64,000 nucleotides of DNA from RGEC01 sp964626685 (GCA_964626685.1 CAZVJY010000007.1:1-64000), one strand, 5' to 3'; shown: positions 39,776 to 48,975, numbered from the stretch's first letter. Notes: generated by a model not told the origin, from the sequence alone. Numbers and translations are program-made.

Positions 39776-42013
39776 ATGCCCAATAAGATTGGTTTACTGT
39801 TACTTTTTCTACTCGTATGGCACCGAGTTTCTGCCCAGCATGAAATCTCAAGGCCGTCGACTGATGCGCTTTCGCCCATGGCAGCATTGTTCTTGGATGA
39901 AGGCCCCGGCAAATTGTTTCCTCCTGATTCGGATGGCAAGCACTGGGTTACAATCCAATGGAAGAGGCCTGAATGCATTATCAATAAAACCGGAAGTGTT
40001 TATTCAAATATTCAGTTTTTAAAGATTGATTATCATTATTTTAAAACTTTAATTTCAGATCCTTGTATCGTCTATTGCGATGTAGCAGGAACATTGAATT
40101 CTATGCGACCGCTTAATGATACAGCCAGGGTGCATAGTCGCGTAAATCAGGTGCATGACGGTCTTAATAATGGATTGCCCGCCTCTTTCAAAGGTAAAAA
40201 TGTGATTGTTGGTATAGTGGATATTGGTTTTCAAACCAACCATCCCACGTTTTACAATGCAGATGGAACAGTTTACAGGGTTAAAAAATTCTGGCATCAG
40301 AGTAATAACAGTGGGGCGTCCCCCGCAGGATTTACATACGGAACCGAGTTTTCTTTGCCATCGGCTATTCAATCGGCAAGAGACGATGATGGTACACATG
40401 GTACACATGTGGCAGGTATATCATCCGGATCGGGATTTACCACACCTCAGTTAAAGTTTCGGGGAATGGCGCCTGAGTCTGATATGGTATTTGTAACCAT
40501 TAAGTATAGCAATGATACCCTACAGGGAAGTGCACTGGGAGATTATGTGGTTGCCAATCCCACAATCATCGATGCCTACAAATACATATTTGATTACGCT
40601 GCAACAAGGAACAGGCCGGCGGTGACAAACCTAAGCTGGGGAATGCATACAGGTCCACATGACGGAACTTCTGTGTTTGACAAAGCGGTTGAATCGTTTT
40701 CTGGCAAAGGGAAAATTATAGTAGGCGCCAATGGCAACGATGCAGGAAATCAAATGCATGTTAGTACCACACTGAAGGGTGATACAGCTTACACTTTTGT
40801 GGTAGACAGAAACCGCAGAGAATACCGCAATGAGAGTGTTTACTGCGATTTTTGGGGTGCACCCGGAGAAGATCTGGGACTGAACATAGCCTTGTTTGAC
40901 ACCTTGGGTAATCTGGTTATTCAAGAACCTTTTGTTTATGCCTCCGGAGGCGCTCTGGTGAGAAAAAAGATTGTAAAGGGGGTTGACACCCTTGAATATG
41001 TCTTTTCGTGTCAGAAAAGCTATGTAAATAACCAAAAACCCAATATTTTGGCGATGATTACTTCCTCCAATGCAGCCAAATGCCGCATCAGAATCGGTAT
41101 TACTGGAAAGGGCACTGTACACGGCTGGAACAGCGGTCAGGTTTATCGGTGGACCAGTGGTTCATTCCTTGACAGGGTAAGAGGGAATGATTATTCCGGC
41201 AAATATCTAAACGGAACTTCAGCCGGCAGCATGAGTGAAAATGGCGGCACCGGAAAACAAACATTGTCGGTGGGGTCTTACGTGAATCGAAACAATTGGA
41301 TAGACTTTTCAGGAACGTATCGCGCCCAAAACTGGCTACGGGTTGGTGAAATTTCAGGTTTCAGCAGCCGGGGACCTACACCCGATGGCCGAATGAAGCC
41401 CGATATTAGCGCACCCGGGCAGCTGGTGGCTTCTGCTGTAAACAACAAGCAATTTGCCCCATGGATGTCAGAAAGTACTTTATATCAAAGTCAGTTTAAC
41501 GGAGAAACCCAATATTGGACCATGTTTAGCGGAACAAGTATGGCAGCACCGCACGTTGCCGGCATCGTGGCGTTGATGCTTGAAGCCAACCCGGGACTCA
41601 ATCTGAATGACGTGCGCCAGATTCTTCGTTCAACAGCTATTCGTGACAACCTTACAGGTAATGACAGCAACAACAACTTTGGCTACGGCCGTATCAATGC
41701 GCTGGATGCAGTAAAAATGGCTTTAAGCATGAACCATACCAGGCATACAGGCAGTAATGACAAGCAGTTTGTTTTATATCCTAATCCTGCCGGCAAGATT
41801 TTGAATGTTAATCGTTTGACAGGGGATTCAGAATCTTTGAAACTGGAGATTTTTGACATGCAGGGAAGGAGAGTGATTCATGCAACAAACTCCACCGCCG
41901 GCAATATAAATTTGACAGTGGATATTTCAGAAATTAGCAATGGTGTTTATGTGTATCGGCTTCAAAATCCTGATTATCTGCAGACTGGGCAGATTATTGT
42001 CCGGCATCCATAG
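39776..42013 (+). CDS. Secreted subtilisin-type serine protease, T9SS sorted
   Basis: A 745-residue S8 family protease. A signal peptide (1-20) and an N-terminal region of about 120 residues precede the catalytic domain, with Asp149 (VGIVDIGF), His208 (DGTHGTHVAG) and Ser588 (FSGTSMAAPHVAG). A large insertion of about 250 residues between His and Ser is a PPC/C5a-like beta domain. Residues about 668-745 form a T9SS type A sorting domain (YPNPAGKILNV, LEIFDMQGRRV, NGVYVYRL). It would be exported by type IX secretion and act outside the cell. Its end overlaps the convergent GNAT gene by 20 bases. Confidence 0.94.
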   Translation: MPNKIGLLLLFLLVWHRVSAQHEISRPSTDALSPMAALFLDEGPGKLFPPDSDGKHWVTIQWKRPECIINKTGSVYSNIQFLKIDYHYFKTLISDPCIVYCDVAGTLNSMRPLNDTARVHSRVNQVHDGLNNGLPASFKGKNVIVGIVDIGFQTNHPTFYNADGTVYRVKKFWHQSNNSGASPAGFTYGTEFSLPSAIQSARDDDGTHGTHVAGISSGSGFTTPQLKFRGMAPESDMVFVTIKYSNDTLQGSALGDYVVANPTIIDAYKYIFDYAATRNRPAVTNLSWGMHTGPHDGTSVFDKAVESFSGKGKIIVGANGNDAGNQMHVSTTLKGDTAYTFVVDRNRREYRNESVYCDFWGAPGEDLGLNIALFDTLGNLVIQEPFVYASGGALVRKKIVKGVDTLEYVFSCQKSYVNNQKPNILAMITSSNAAKCRIRIGITGKGTVHGWNSGQVYRWTSGSFLDRVRGNDYSGKYLNGTSAGSMSENGGTGKQTLSVGSYVNRNNWIDFSGTYRAQNWLRVGEISGFSSRGPTPDGRMKPDISAPGQLVASAVNNKQFAPWMSESTLYQSQFNGETQYWTMFSGTSMAAPHVAGIVALMLEANPGLNLNDVRQILRSTAIRDNLTGNDSNNNFGYGRINALDAVKMALSMNHTRHTGSNDKQFVLYPNPAGKILNVNRLTGDSESLKLEIFDMQGRRVIHATNSTAGNINLTVDISEISNGVYVYRLQNPDYLQTGQIIVRHP

Positions 42014-42947
42014 CACCGGAAATGTAATCGAGGTATGATTTGATGTGTCTGTCTTTTTTAGACGGATAAATATCTTCAATATTTACCATAATGCCGGTTT
42101 CCTCTACATCGCCAAAATGATGGTTGATGGCAGTGCCAAAAGTACGCATGCTTGGGCTAAGATTCATGTATGAATTGAATAGCGGCGGAATATTCTCGCC
42201 GAGCTCTCTTACTTTTTGGTTTAAGAGTCGGTGGCCGTCTTTGTAGGGCAAGTTTGCCAGCTCCGCAAGAAAATCAGTACAATCTGTTTCGCTCACAACC
42301 GGGCTTGGTACCTTTACCAGATTTTCTTTATCAGGGAAATAATGGTGCATGAAACACAGAATTAAATCGCGGGCGTTGCGATTAAAATGGGTGTACATGG
42401 TAACCTTGCCAAAAAAATAACGAATGTGGGGATAAATGACAACCAGTGCACCCAGGCCATCCCATAAGTTATCCAGCGAAAACAATCCTTTGCGGTTTTC
42501 TGCGCTGGGCTGGTATTGCGGCTGAACAAAACTTCTGCCCAGCTCAATGGTGTAAGGGAAATACTGCTCTTTAAGCGCGTGGCTGAATTCGAATATTTCA
42601 GTTGTACTCAGGTGAAAGCTGCCATCATTTCTGCGGGCATCATCACAAAGCTGAAATCTGTAACCACCTACAATTTCTTTGTCCTCAGGGTTCCATACAA
42701 TGAGCTGTTTGTAGGGCTTTTCACCCAGGTCAAATTCGTCAATATCTGTGGGTTTGCCGCTTCCACCGCCTGCTTCTCTAAAGCTCCATTCCCGAAGACG
42801 GCCAACTTCCTGCATCAAAGACGGTTTAAGGTTTCCGTCGAAAATGTAAATATGATTGCCAATATTGTTGGTAGGTCTGACAAAAATGTCCTCAGTCAAT
42901 TCTTCGAGTAAACTCTCAAGGGGCACTTTTTGTATGATTGGAATCAT
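41994..42947 (-). CDS. GNAT-fold acyltransferase, aminolipid synthase-like
   Basis: A 317-residue protein of the hemolysin-like/ornithine-lipid N-acyltransferase group (OlsB-like; GlsB in glycine-lipid synthesis). Supporting segments are REWSFREAGGG, the FDLGEKPYKQLIVWN strand, IVGGYRFQLCDDA, ELGRSFVQPQYQP and FGKVTMYTHFNRNARDL. This family joins a 3-hydroxy fatty acid to an amino acid head group. The gene just upstream encodes a PlsC-like O-acyltransferase, the partner expected for making a diacylated aminolipid. The head group (glycine, serine or ornithine) cannot be read from sequence. Confidence 0.82.
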   Translation of the reverse strand: MIPIIQKVPLESLLEELTEDIFVRPTNNIGNHIYIFDGNLKPSLMQEVGRLREWSFREAGGGSGKPTDIDEFDLGEKPYKQLIVWNPEDKEIVGGYRFQLCDDARRNDGSFHLSTTEIFEFSHALKEQYFPYTIELGRSFVQPQYQPSAENRKGLFSLDNLWDGLGALVVIYPHIRYFFGKVTMYTHFNRNARDLILCFMHHYFPDKENLVKVPSPVVSETDCTDFLAELANLPYKDGHRLLNQKVRELGENIPPLFNSYMNLSPSMRTFGTAINHHFGDVEETGIMVNIEDIYPSKKDRHIKSYLDYISGAMDAGQ

Positions 42948-42982
42948 ATTATTTGCAAGTTTAAGAAAGAAACACCAAAAGG

Positions 42983-43837
42983 CTATGGGTTGTTGGCAAT
43001 AAAGGTTTCAAAATCCGTTGGATTGTGCCGAAGTGTATATACATATTCTTTCAGCAACTGAGCCCACTGGTGCTGGCTGTAGCGGTGGTCGAACACAGTA
43101 TGCGGAATAGGTTTGCCAAAGCGAACATGTATTTTTTTACTCTTTTGCTTAAACATTTCATCTGCAAGGTAAAACATTTCCAGATTTGCTTTAAGCCCCA
43201 ATCTCTTGCGAAAATTGGCCAGATTATAGAACCAGTTTGAGTTTTGGCCTGTAATATGTGTGGGAATTACCGGCTTTTGGTATTTTACAGCCCTGCTGAT
43301 GAATGCTTTGTTCCATTCAAGATCTTTGACCACTCCTTTGTTTCGTCTGGAACACAGACCTGCCGGAAAAATCAGCACCAGCCTGTCGGAGGCGTAAACG
43401 TCTTCTACTTTTTTTAACTGCTCACGGCCTTTTGTGCCGGTTTTGTTCACACCAATAAATACATCATTAAACTGAGGGAAGTTCAAAAGAATGTCGTTTA
43501 CTATAAAACTTATATCCTGTCGAGAACGGGCAGCCTGACAAAGCATAATCATGCCGTCCATGCCTCCCAGAGGATGATTTGCTGCTACTATGGCACCGCC
43601 CTCTGCCGGCAGATGCTCATGTCCGTCACTTTCGTGATGCACGCCAAAAGCATTGAGAATATTGCAAGCAAAAGCAACACCGGTGGTAGATGATTCTGCG
43701 CGAAGAAAGCCGTTTATTTCTGATTCATGCAGCGTTTTTTTTATCCACCGGAAAATAAAACCAGGAATAAGTCGGGCCAGACGCGGGCTTTTGTCTCTAA
43801 AGACCTTTTCCACATCTATTTGTACTGGCTCATTCAT
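42983..43837 (-). CDS. PlsC-like acyltransferase (aminolipid O-acyltransferase-like)
   Basis: A 284-residue membrane-associated acyltransferase of the lysophospholipid acyltransferase superfamily. The acceptor motif is NHPLGGMDG (His, then Asp six residues on, instead of the canonical HX4D), and FPAGLCSRR is the second motif. This variant is typical of the hemolysin/OlsA-GlsA-like branch rather than of PlsC itself. It lies directly upstream of an OlsB/GlsB-like gene. The ATG at 43837 is preferred over 43867: a -7-like box (TATCATTG) sits seven bases before it. Confidence 0.84.
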   Translation of the reverse strand: MNEPVQIDVEKVFRDKSPRLARLIPGFIFRWIKKTLHESEINGFLRAESSTTGVAFACNILNAFGVHHESDGHEHLPAEGGAIVAANHPLGGMDGMIMLCQAARSRQDISFIVNDILLNFPQFNDVFIGVNKTGTKGREQLKKVEDVYASDRLVLIFPAGLCSRRNKGVVKDLEWNKAFISRAVKYQKPVIPTHITGQNSNWFYNLANFRKRLGLKANLEMFYLADEMFKQKSKKIHVRFGKPIPHTVFDHRYSQHQWAQLLKEYVYTLRHNPTDFETFIANNP

Positions 43838-43871
43838 CGGATTGCAATGATAGGCAATAGCAGGCAAGTAA

Positions 43872-44795
43872 TCACCAGTAGAGTGGGTGAATATCCATTG
43901 TGCTTTTTCCGTTTAATTCAATTACAGGTAGTGGTAATCGTATTTTATCGGTAATATGCGCTATAATTCTTATCGCTTTTTTAGGGTGGTTTTTAAGATA
44001 GCCAAAGGAGATGCTTGGTCCGATATAGTATTGTCTGTAGCGGCTGATGTGGCTGTAATTCATGGTTTTTCCATCCGGGTCGGTCCATATATTGTCATTG
44101 CCACCCAACATTCCTTCTGCGCCGTAGCCAATGTTTAATCCCAGCCAGCGGGGCCAGAAGCCCGGTCTGATTTGCATTCTTTCCGGGTTCAGGTCGATCC
44201 AGTATGTTTGGCCATTATAGTCTTTAAGCATTTTCTCGGGTACGTTGCTCCCAAGCATGCCTGGCCTTTGGCTTGCGAAAGGGGAACGATGAAAGGTAAC
44301 CCTGATTGGGATTCGGGGAACACCCCAAAACCAGTTTTGCAGACCTGCTACCGTTGTGCCAACAGTATTTGCAAGCATATCACCACTGCTAGCGCCCCAG
44401 GTCTTGCTTTTGCCATCGAAATACTCAATGGGCATTTGAAATGCGAGGCTGAAACCCATACCCAGCAATGCACTTTTGCGTCTGTTATAACCCGCATGTC
44501 TGAAAGCGGCAGATGCCGCCGTGGCAGAGAAATACGCGCCAAAAACATGACCGGCTTTGTCCATTTGCAGCCAGTTTTGGTTGTCGTTAATCCAGTGAAA
44601 CTTGCTTTGCTGTTCGTTTTTATACCATGTTTGATACAGTGCAAGGTGCGTGCCTACTGTTAGACAAGAAAGTCCAATCCACGTTTCTTGGGGTAAATGA
44701 TTTTTGATGACGGCAGAGTCGCCAGAGTATGAATAATTTATTGAAGCTATTGTCAATAAAATATTGAATTTTATATACTTAAATTTTAAATTCAA
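43872..44795 (-). CDS. DUF2279 family exported protein
   Basis: A 307-residue protein with a hydrophobic N-terminus (signal or anchor, about 9-24) and a DUF2279/YfiM-like region: WLQMDKAGHVFGAYFSATAASAAFRH, SLAFQMPIEYFDGKS, and GASSGDMLANTVGT with conserved His and Asp. The C-terminal part has Trp/Tyr-rich strands. It probably lies in the periplasm or outer membrane. Its TTG start is immediately after the TGA of the phosphohexomutase gene (zero gap), which suggests translational coupling. No ATG is available near the N-terminus, so the start is uncertain. Function is unknown. Confidence 0.82.
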   Translation of the reverse strand: MNLKFKYIKFNILLTIASINYSYSGDSAVIKNHLPQETWIGLSCLTVGTHLALYQTWYKNEQQSKFHWINDNQNWLQMDKAGHVFGAYFSATAASAAFRHAGYNRRKSALLGMGFSLAFQMPIEYFDGKSKTWGASSGDMLANTVGTTVAGLQNWFWGVPRIPIRVTFHRSPFASQRPGMLGSNVPEKMLKDYNGQTYWIDLNPERMQIRPGFWPRWLGLNIGYGAEGMLGGNDNIWTDPDGKTMNYSHISRYRQYYIGPSISFGYLKNHPKKAIRIIAHITDKIRLPLPVIELNGKSTMDIHPLYW

Positions 44796-46196
44796 TCAAT
44801 TTAAAATGGCGTTTTTTACCGCATCAAGTATGGAAAATGCGGCTGCTGAGTTCATTGATTCTGCATAAACCCTCAGTACGGGTTCAGTGCCGCTTGGACG
44901 TATCATAACCCATCCTGCGTCACCCAACCGAAACTTGAACCCATCGGTGTCTTCTATGGATTGAACAATGTAGCTTCCAAAAGTCGCATAATCGCCTGCT
45001 TTGCACTGGTTCACAATATTCTCTTTGGTCTCATGATCCAAATGCAAATCGTAGCGCTCTACTGCAAAAGAACCTACGCTGGCATAAATATCTGAGATGA
45101 GCGCTGAAATGCTTTTGCCGGTTTTAGCCATATATTCTAACAAGACAAGCCCCATCCAAATGCCGTCTCTTTCGGGTATATGACCTTTGATTGCTATGCC
45201 ACCGCTTTCTTCGGCGCCTATCAGCACATTATCGGTGACCATATACTCACAAATGTATTTGAATCCAATTTTTGTTGTAATGCTCTCCAGTCCTTTTCGT
45301 TTACACAATTGCTCAACTTTGTCGCTTACACTGAAACTCTTAACTACTTTTCCTGTAAAACCTTTGTAATCCGTGAGGTAATTGATCAGCAACAGGATAA
45401 GGTGATGGCTGTCCACAAACCGACCTTTTTCATCAAAAAAACCTATTCTGTCGGCGTCGCCATCGGTAGCCAGACCGCAAAAAAACTTGTCGTTTGCGGC
45501 AATCATTTCCGAAATTTCGGGTAGATTTTTCTGAATCGGCTCCGGTGCACGGCCCTCAAATCCGGGGTTGTGTGTAGCGTGCAGCAGGGTAGCAGACGGT
45601 AACAACTTTTTAATCACGTTTTGACCTGCTCCATACATGGCATCGTAAACCAGTCCTGAAGAAACAGACAGCAAGGCTTCCATGTCAAAATGCTTCTTCA
45701 CATGATCGAGATACAGGTTTTCCAGGTCAATCCACACAATTTCGCCCATTTTTTCATAATGCTTTAAAGGAAGAGCAGGCGAAATCTCCCTGTCGCCAAT
45801 GAGGCTTTCAACTTCATCGATCACAGACTGGGTTGCCGGTCCGCCGTAGCCTGCTTTGATTTTGAATCCATTATAGGTATGAGGGTTATGACTTGCTGTA
45901 ATAATGATTCCGGCATGTGCATTGATATGTTTTGCTCCAAGGCTCACCATGGGTGTGCTCACGAAGCCTTTTGCCAGATGAACGGTTATTCCCTGTGAGG
46001 CAAGAACGCGAGCGGTCTCTTCGGCGAACATTTCGCCACCAAACCTGCAATCATGTCCTACAACACAAACGGGCTTATCGGATTGATTTTTCAGCCATTT
46101 TGCGGTTGCCATGGCAACTTTTCGAACGTTTGCAGTGGTAAAATGATCGGCAATGATTTCTCGCCAGCCGTCTGTTCCAAATTTGATTTTGTACAT
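44796..46196 (-). CDS. Phosphoglucomutase/phosphomannomutase family enzyme
   Basis: A 466-residue alpha-D-phosphohexomutase. The catalytic phosphoserine lies in IITASHNPHTYNGFK (Ser102), the Mg loop is DGDADRIGF, the sugar-binding loop is GAEESGGIAIKGH, and the phosphate-binding loop RPSGTEPVLRVYAE is at the C-terminus. It interconverts hexose 1- and 6-phosphates; whether glucose, mannose or glucosamine is preferred is not clear. It lies 13 bases after an unknown secreted-protein gene and is directly followed by the DUF2279 gene. Confidence 0.93.
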   Translation of the reverse strand: MYKIKFGTDGWREIIADHFTTANVRKVAMATAKWLKNQSDKPVCVVGHDCRFGGEMFAEETARVLASQGITVHLAKGFVSTPMVSLGAKHINAHAGIIITASHNPHTYNGFKIKAGYGGPATQSVIDEVESLIGDREISPALPLKHYEKMGEIVWIDLENLYLDHVKKHFDMEALLSVSSGLVYDAMYGAGQNVIKKLLPSATLLHATHNPGFEGRAPEPIQKNLPEISEMIAANDKFFCGLATDGDADRIGFFDEKGRFVDSHHLILLLINYLTDYKGFTGKVVKSFSVSDKVEQLCKRKGLESITTKIGFKYICEYMVTDNVLIGAEESGGIAIKGHIPERDGIWMGLVLLEYMAKTGKSISALISDIYASVGSFAVERYDLHLDHETKENIVNQCKAGDYATFGSYIVQSIEDTDGFKFRLGDAGWVMIRPSGTEPVLRVYAESMNSAAAFSILDAVKNAILN

Positions 46197-46209
46197 GTTT
46201 GTTGCTGTT

Positions 46210-47310
46210 TTAATAAAATTGAACGTATCTGCTCACCTGAGACCAGTTGTAAACATTCAGTGCCTTCAGGTATTTCTGTGAATCCCATTCAGGTATTTGG
46301 GTGCTGTTAATTCGGGTAAGTACCAGGTCGTAGGATTTTTCCTGAACAAGGTCTTCTATTGTTTTAAAACGATAAAGTAATCCCCAGCTGTAAACCACAT
46401 CAGCAGTTACTGTATTTAGGGGTTTATTGTTAATGTAGATAGTAATGTTCTTTACTTCGTATTCAATTCCTCTCGGTTGTTGTTTCCATACTTCATGAAA
46501 TTCAACTCCGGTGACAATAATATCCGATTTCAACGTTTTGTAGTCGTAATATTTGTCAGCTCCCATGTTGAACAGAACATCCTTGTTGTCATTGAGAAAT
46601 CGCTGTAAATTACCCATAATCATGGATCCCGGATCATCTGCATCTTCCGTGTGGGATACGATTTTGTAATATACATCCTTGGTTTGCGGTATGATAAACA
46701 AGCCTTCAATTTCGCGCTTTCCGTAGAACGCTTTGTCGCGGATTTTTATAGCATTTTCTGGCTTTTGGTTAAAGGTTTGCTTACCAAACTGAACCACATT
46801 AAAGTTGTAATTTCTGCTGTAGAGTGCGTCTGTCAGTTTAATGCGTGCCGGTCCGTTAACATTACATTCAAGCATTATTCCTGACAATACATTCCAACTT
46901 TCCTGCAGGTCAATAAATCCATAGCTTACTTTTCCCTTTGGGCCATCATTAATAAATGATATGCCGGTAATGGTGAAAGTGGTTTTACTGCTGCCACTGC
47001 TCCAGAATTCATGTAAAAAGACATTGGCAGTTTTATTGAAGCGTGTTTCGGACGACTGCTCTATCGCCTGAAGCGCAGTCGGAGTGATGCGTATGTTTTT
47101 CTGTGGAGAATCCCACAATTTGAGCGAACCTCCAAGGATGTGTTTGTAACAATGATTTTGCAGTTCATAAACCAAATTGAACCCCATGGAATCGCTCTGC
47201 CTGTTGATGTTTAAATTCACCAGAACAGGTTTGTTGGTATAGGCCAATGCCTCGGTAGCCAGCAGAACCGCAATAAATCCAATACAGCGATATGGCAAGC
47301 AAACCCGCAA
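46210..47310 (-). CDS. Exported protein of unknown function
   Basis: A 366-residue protein not recognised as a member of any family. It has a hydrophobic signal-like N-terminus (GFIAVLLATEALA, cleavage expected near residue 22) and no further membrane segment. The body is rich in beta-strand patterns (TKTTFTITGISFI, KIVSHTEDADDPG, NITIYINNKPLNTV). A possible metal or substrate region is EDADDPGSM, but no catalytic motif stands out. The start is a TTG only ten bases after the gcdH-like stop, so it depends on coupling with that gene. A second TTG lies 12 bases further in. It is followed by the phosphohexomutase. Confidence 0.7.
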   Translation of the reverse strand: MRVCLPYRCIGFIAVLLATEALAYTNKPVLVNLNINRQSDSMGFNLVYELQNHCYKHILGGSLKLWDSPQKNIRITPTALQAIEQSSETRFNKTANVFLHEFWSSGSSKTTFTITGISFINDGPKGKVSYGFIDLQESWNVLSGIMLECNVNGPARIKLTDALYSRNYNFNVVQFGKQTFNQKPENAIKIRDKAFYGKREIEGLFIIPQTKDVYYKIVSHTEDADDPGSMIMGNLQRFLNDNKDVLFNMGADKYYDYKTLKSDIIVTGVEFHEVWKQQPRGIEYEVKNITIYINNKPLNTVTADVVYSWGLLYRFKTIEDLVQEKSYDLVLTRINSTQIPEWDSQKYLKALNVYNWSQVSRYVQFY

Positions 47311-47320
47311 ATCTTTGTTA

Positions 47321-48538
47321 TCAGGTAAATGCGTTTTCGCCGGTGATTTCGTGGCCCAGTATCAACAGATGGATGTCGTGGGTGCCTTCATAGGTTACTA
47401 CGCTCTCCAGGTTGGCCATGTGTCGCATGATGGGATATTCTCCGGTAATTCCCATGCCACCCAGCATCTGGCGGGCTTCTCTTGCAATGTTTAGGGCTAT
47501 TTCCACGTTGTTTCTTTTAGCCATTGAAATTTGCGCAGGTGTAGCTTTCCCGGCATCCATGAGTTGTCCGAGACGCCACACAAGCAATTGAGCCTTGGTG
47601 ATTTCTGTAACCATTTCGGCCAGTTTCTTCTGCTGAAGCTGAAATCCGGCGATTGGACGGCCAAATTGCTGTCTTTGCTTGCTGTATCGCAATGCAGTAT
47701 CGTAGCAATCCATGGCAGCTCCTAGGGCACCCCAGCTGATACCGTAACGTGCACTGTTCAGGCAGGTAAGGGGGCCCTTAAGTCCGGTTACTCCGGGTAA
47801 AATATTTTCTTTGGGAACCTTTACGTCGTTAAACACAAGTTCGCCTGTAGCACTTGCCCTTAAACTCCATTTGTTATGGGTTTCGGGAGTGGTGAAACCT
47901 TCCATGCCACGTTCTACAATCAGTCCATGAATCTTTCCTTCTTCGTTTTTCGCCCACACAACGGCTACATCAGCAAACGGCGCATTGGAAATCCACATTT
48001 TGGCACCGTTAAGAATAACATGATCGCCAGCGTCTCTAAAATTTGTGGTCATGCCACCGGGATTGCTTCCATGATCCGGTTCTGTTAGTCCGAAACAGCC
48101 CATCATTTCTCCAGAGGCAAGCTTGGGAAGGTATTTGCGTTTCTGTTCTTCACTTCCAAATTTGTAGATTGGGTACATCACCAGACTTCCCTGAACACTG
48201 GCTGTACTTCTTACACCGCTGTCGCAGCGTTCCAGCTCCATCATGATAATGCCATATGTGGTGTAATCCATTCCGCCGCAACCATATTCTGCAGGCAATT
48301 GAGGTCCAAACGCACCTACACCAGCCAGACCCGGGATAATGTGATGTGGAAATTCGGCACGTTGTGCATAATACTCAATAATAGGTGAAAGATCCTTTTT
48401 TACCCAGTCTCGTACCGAAGCACGAATCAGCTTCTGTTCTTCACTTAGTAAATCATCCACACCAATAAAGTCGGGTGCCTGGTAGTTGTCTTTTCCTCTG
48501 TTAGAGGCATACAGTTCGTCGAGATTTTGTGCCTGCAT
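47321..48538 (-). CDS. Glutaryl-CoA dehydrogenase-like acyl-CoA dehydrogenase
   Basis: A 405-residue FAD enzyme that oxidises an acyl-CoA. The C-terminus TYEGTHDIHLLILGHEITG carries Glu384 as the catalytic base and is characteristic of glutaryl-CoA dehydrogenases. So are YGCGGMDYTTYG and the GLTEPDHGSNPGGM flavin region. It probably oxidises and decarboxylates glutaryl-CoA to crotonyl-CoA in lysine or tryptophan breakdown. An in-frame ATG at 48565 is rejected: its codons 2-4 are the -7 box itself (TACCTTTG, 48555-48562). The ATG at 48538 then has a leader of about ten bases. Confidence 0.92.
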   Translation of the reverse strand: MQAQNLDELYASNRGKDNYQAPDFIGVDDLLSEEQKLIRASVRDWVKKDLSPIIEYYAQRAEFPHHIIPGLAGVGAFGPQLPAEYGCGGMDYTTYGIIMMELERCDSGVRSTASVQGSLVMYPIYKFGSEEQKRKYLPKLASGEMMGCFGLTEPDHGSNPGGMTTNFRDAGDHVILNGAKMWISNAPFADVAVVWAKNEEGKIHGLIVERGMEGFTTPETHNKWSLRASATGELVFNDVKVPKENILPGVTGLKGPLTCLNSARYGISWGALGAAMDCYDTALRYSKQRQQFGRPIAGFQLQQKKLAEMVTEITKAQLLVWRLGQLMDAGKATPAQISMAKRNNVEIALNIAREARQMLGGMGITGEYPIMRHMANLESVVTYEGTHDIHLLILGHEITGENAFT

Positions 48539-48554
48539 TTCGTTTATTTGTTTG

Positions 48555-48562
48555 CAAAGGTA
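48555..48562 (-). promoter_or_regulatory. Promoter -7 box of gcdH-like gene
   Basis: On the minus strand TACCTTTG followed by CAAAC is an exact match, 16 bases before the ATG at 48538. It decides the start of that gene. Confidence 0.55.
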
Positions 48563-48608
48563 CATTGTTCCGTTTTTTTGTACACCAATACTTAACTACA
48601 TTGCTAAT

Positions 48609-48968
48609 ATGTTTGTTGTTTTTTTAGACAGTCAGGAAGTTCATAGCCCTGTTGGGGTGCATGAATTCGAGAGGAAATCAGGGGTGAAGCTGTTAATCAG
48701 TGTTCGTGTAAAACTTCGTCGGGCTCCTGACATGGATCATATTTACCATACCCTCGATTATACACGGCTGGTTGATTTGGTAAATAGGGTTGCAAGTGCC
48801 GAGAGGCAGCTGCTTGAAACCCTGGCTACTGATCTAGCCGTGGCTATACACAAAGATTCAACCGCAGGTATTGAGAAAATCCATATTCGCATAGAAAAAC
48901 CCCAAATACCGCACAAAGGCTATAATGCAAAGGCCTGCGGAGTTGAGTTTACACAAGACTATCATTAA
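48609..48968 (+). CDS. folB: Dihydroneopterin aldolase
   Basis: A 119-residue FolB-type protein that splits dihydroneopterin into a hydroxymethyl-dihydropterin and glycolaldehyde in folate synthesis. It has the family pattern VHSPVGVHEFER (Glu21), TLDYTRLVDLVNRV, LLETLATDLAVAI (Glu70) and IRIEKPQIP (catalytic-type Lys97), ending in ACGVEF. It forms an octameric tunnel fold. The frame extends upstream to 48486, but homologues begin with a short strand, so the ATG at 48609 is chosen. It is divergent from the gcdH-like gene. Confidence 0.9.
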   Translation: MFVVFLDSQEVHSPVGVHEFERKSGVKLLISVRVKLRRAPDMDHIYHTLDYTRLVDLVNRVASAERQLLETLATDLAVAIHKDSTAGIEKIHIRIEKPQIPHKGYNAKACGVEFTQDYH

Positions 48969-48975
48969 TAATTAG

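Noticed and set aside
48538..48565. Upstream ATG (48565) as start of the gcdH-like gene
   Set aside because: Its codons 2-4 are the -7 promoter box TACCTTTG, so this region is unlikely to be transcribed as part of the message.
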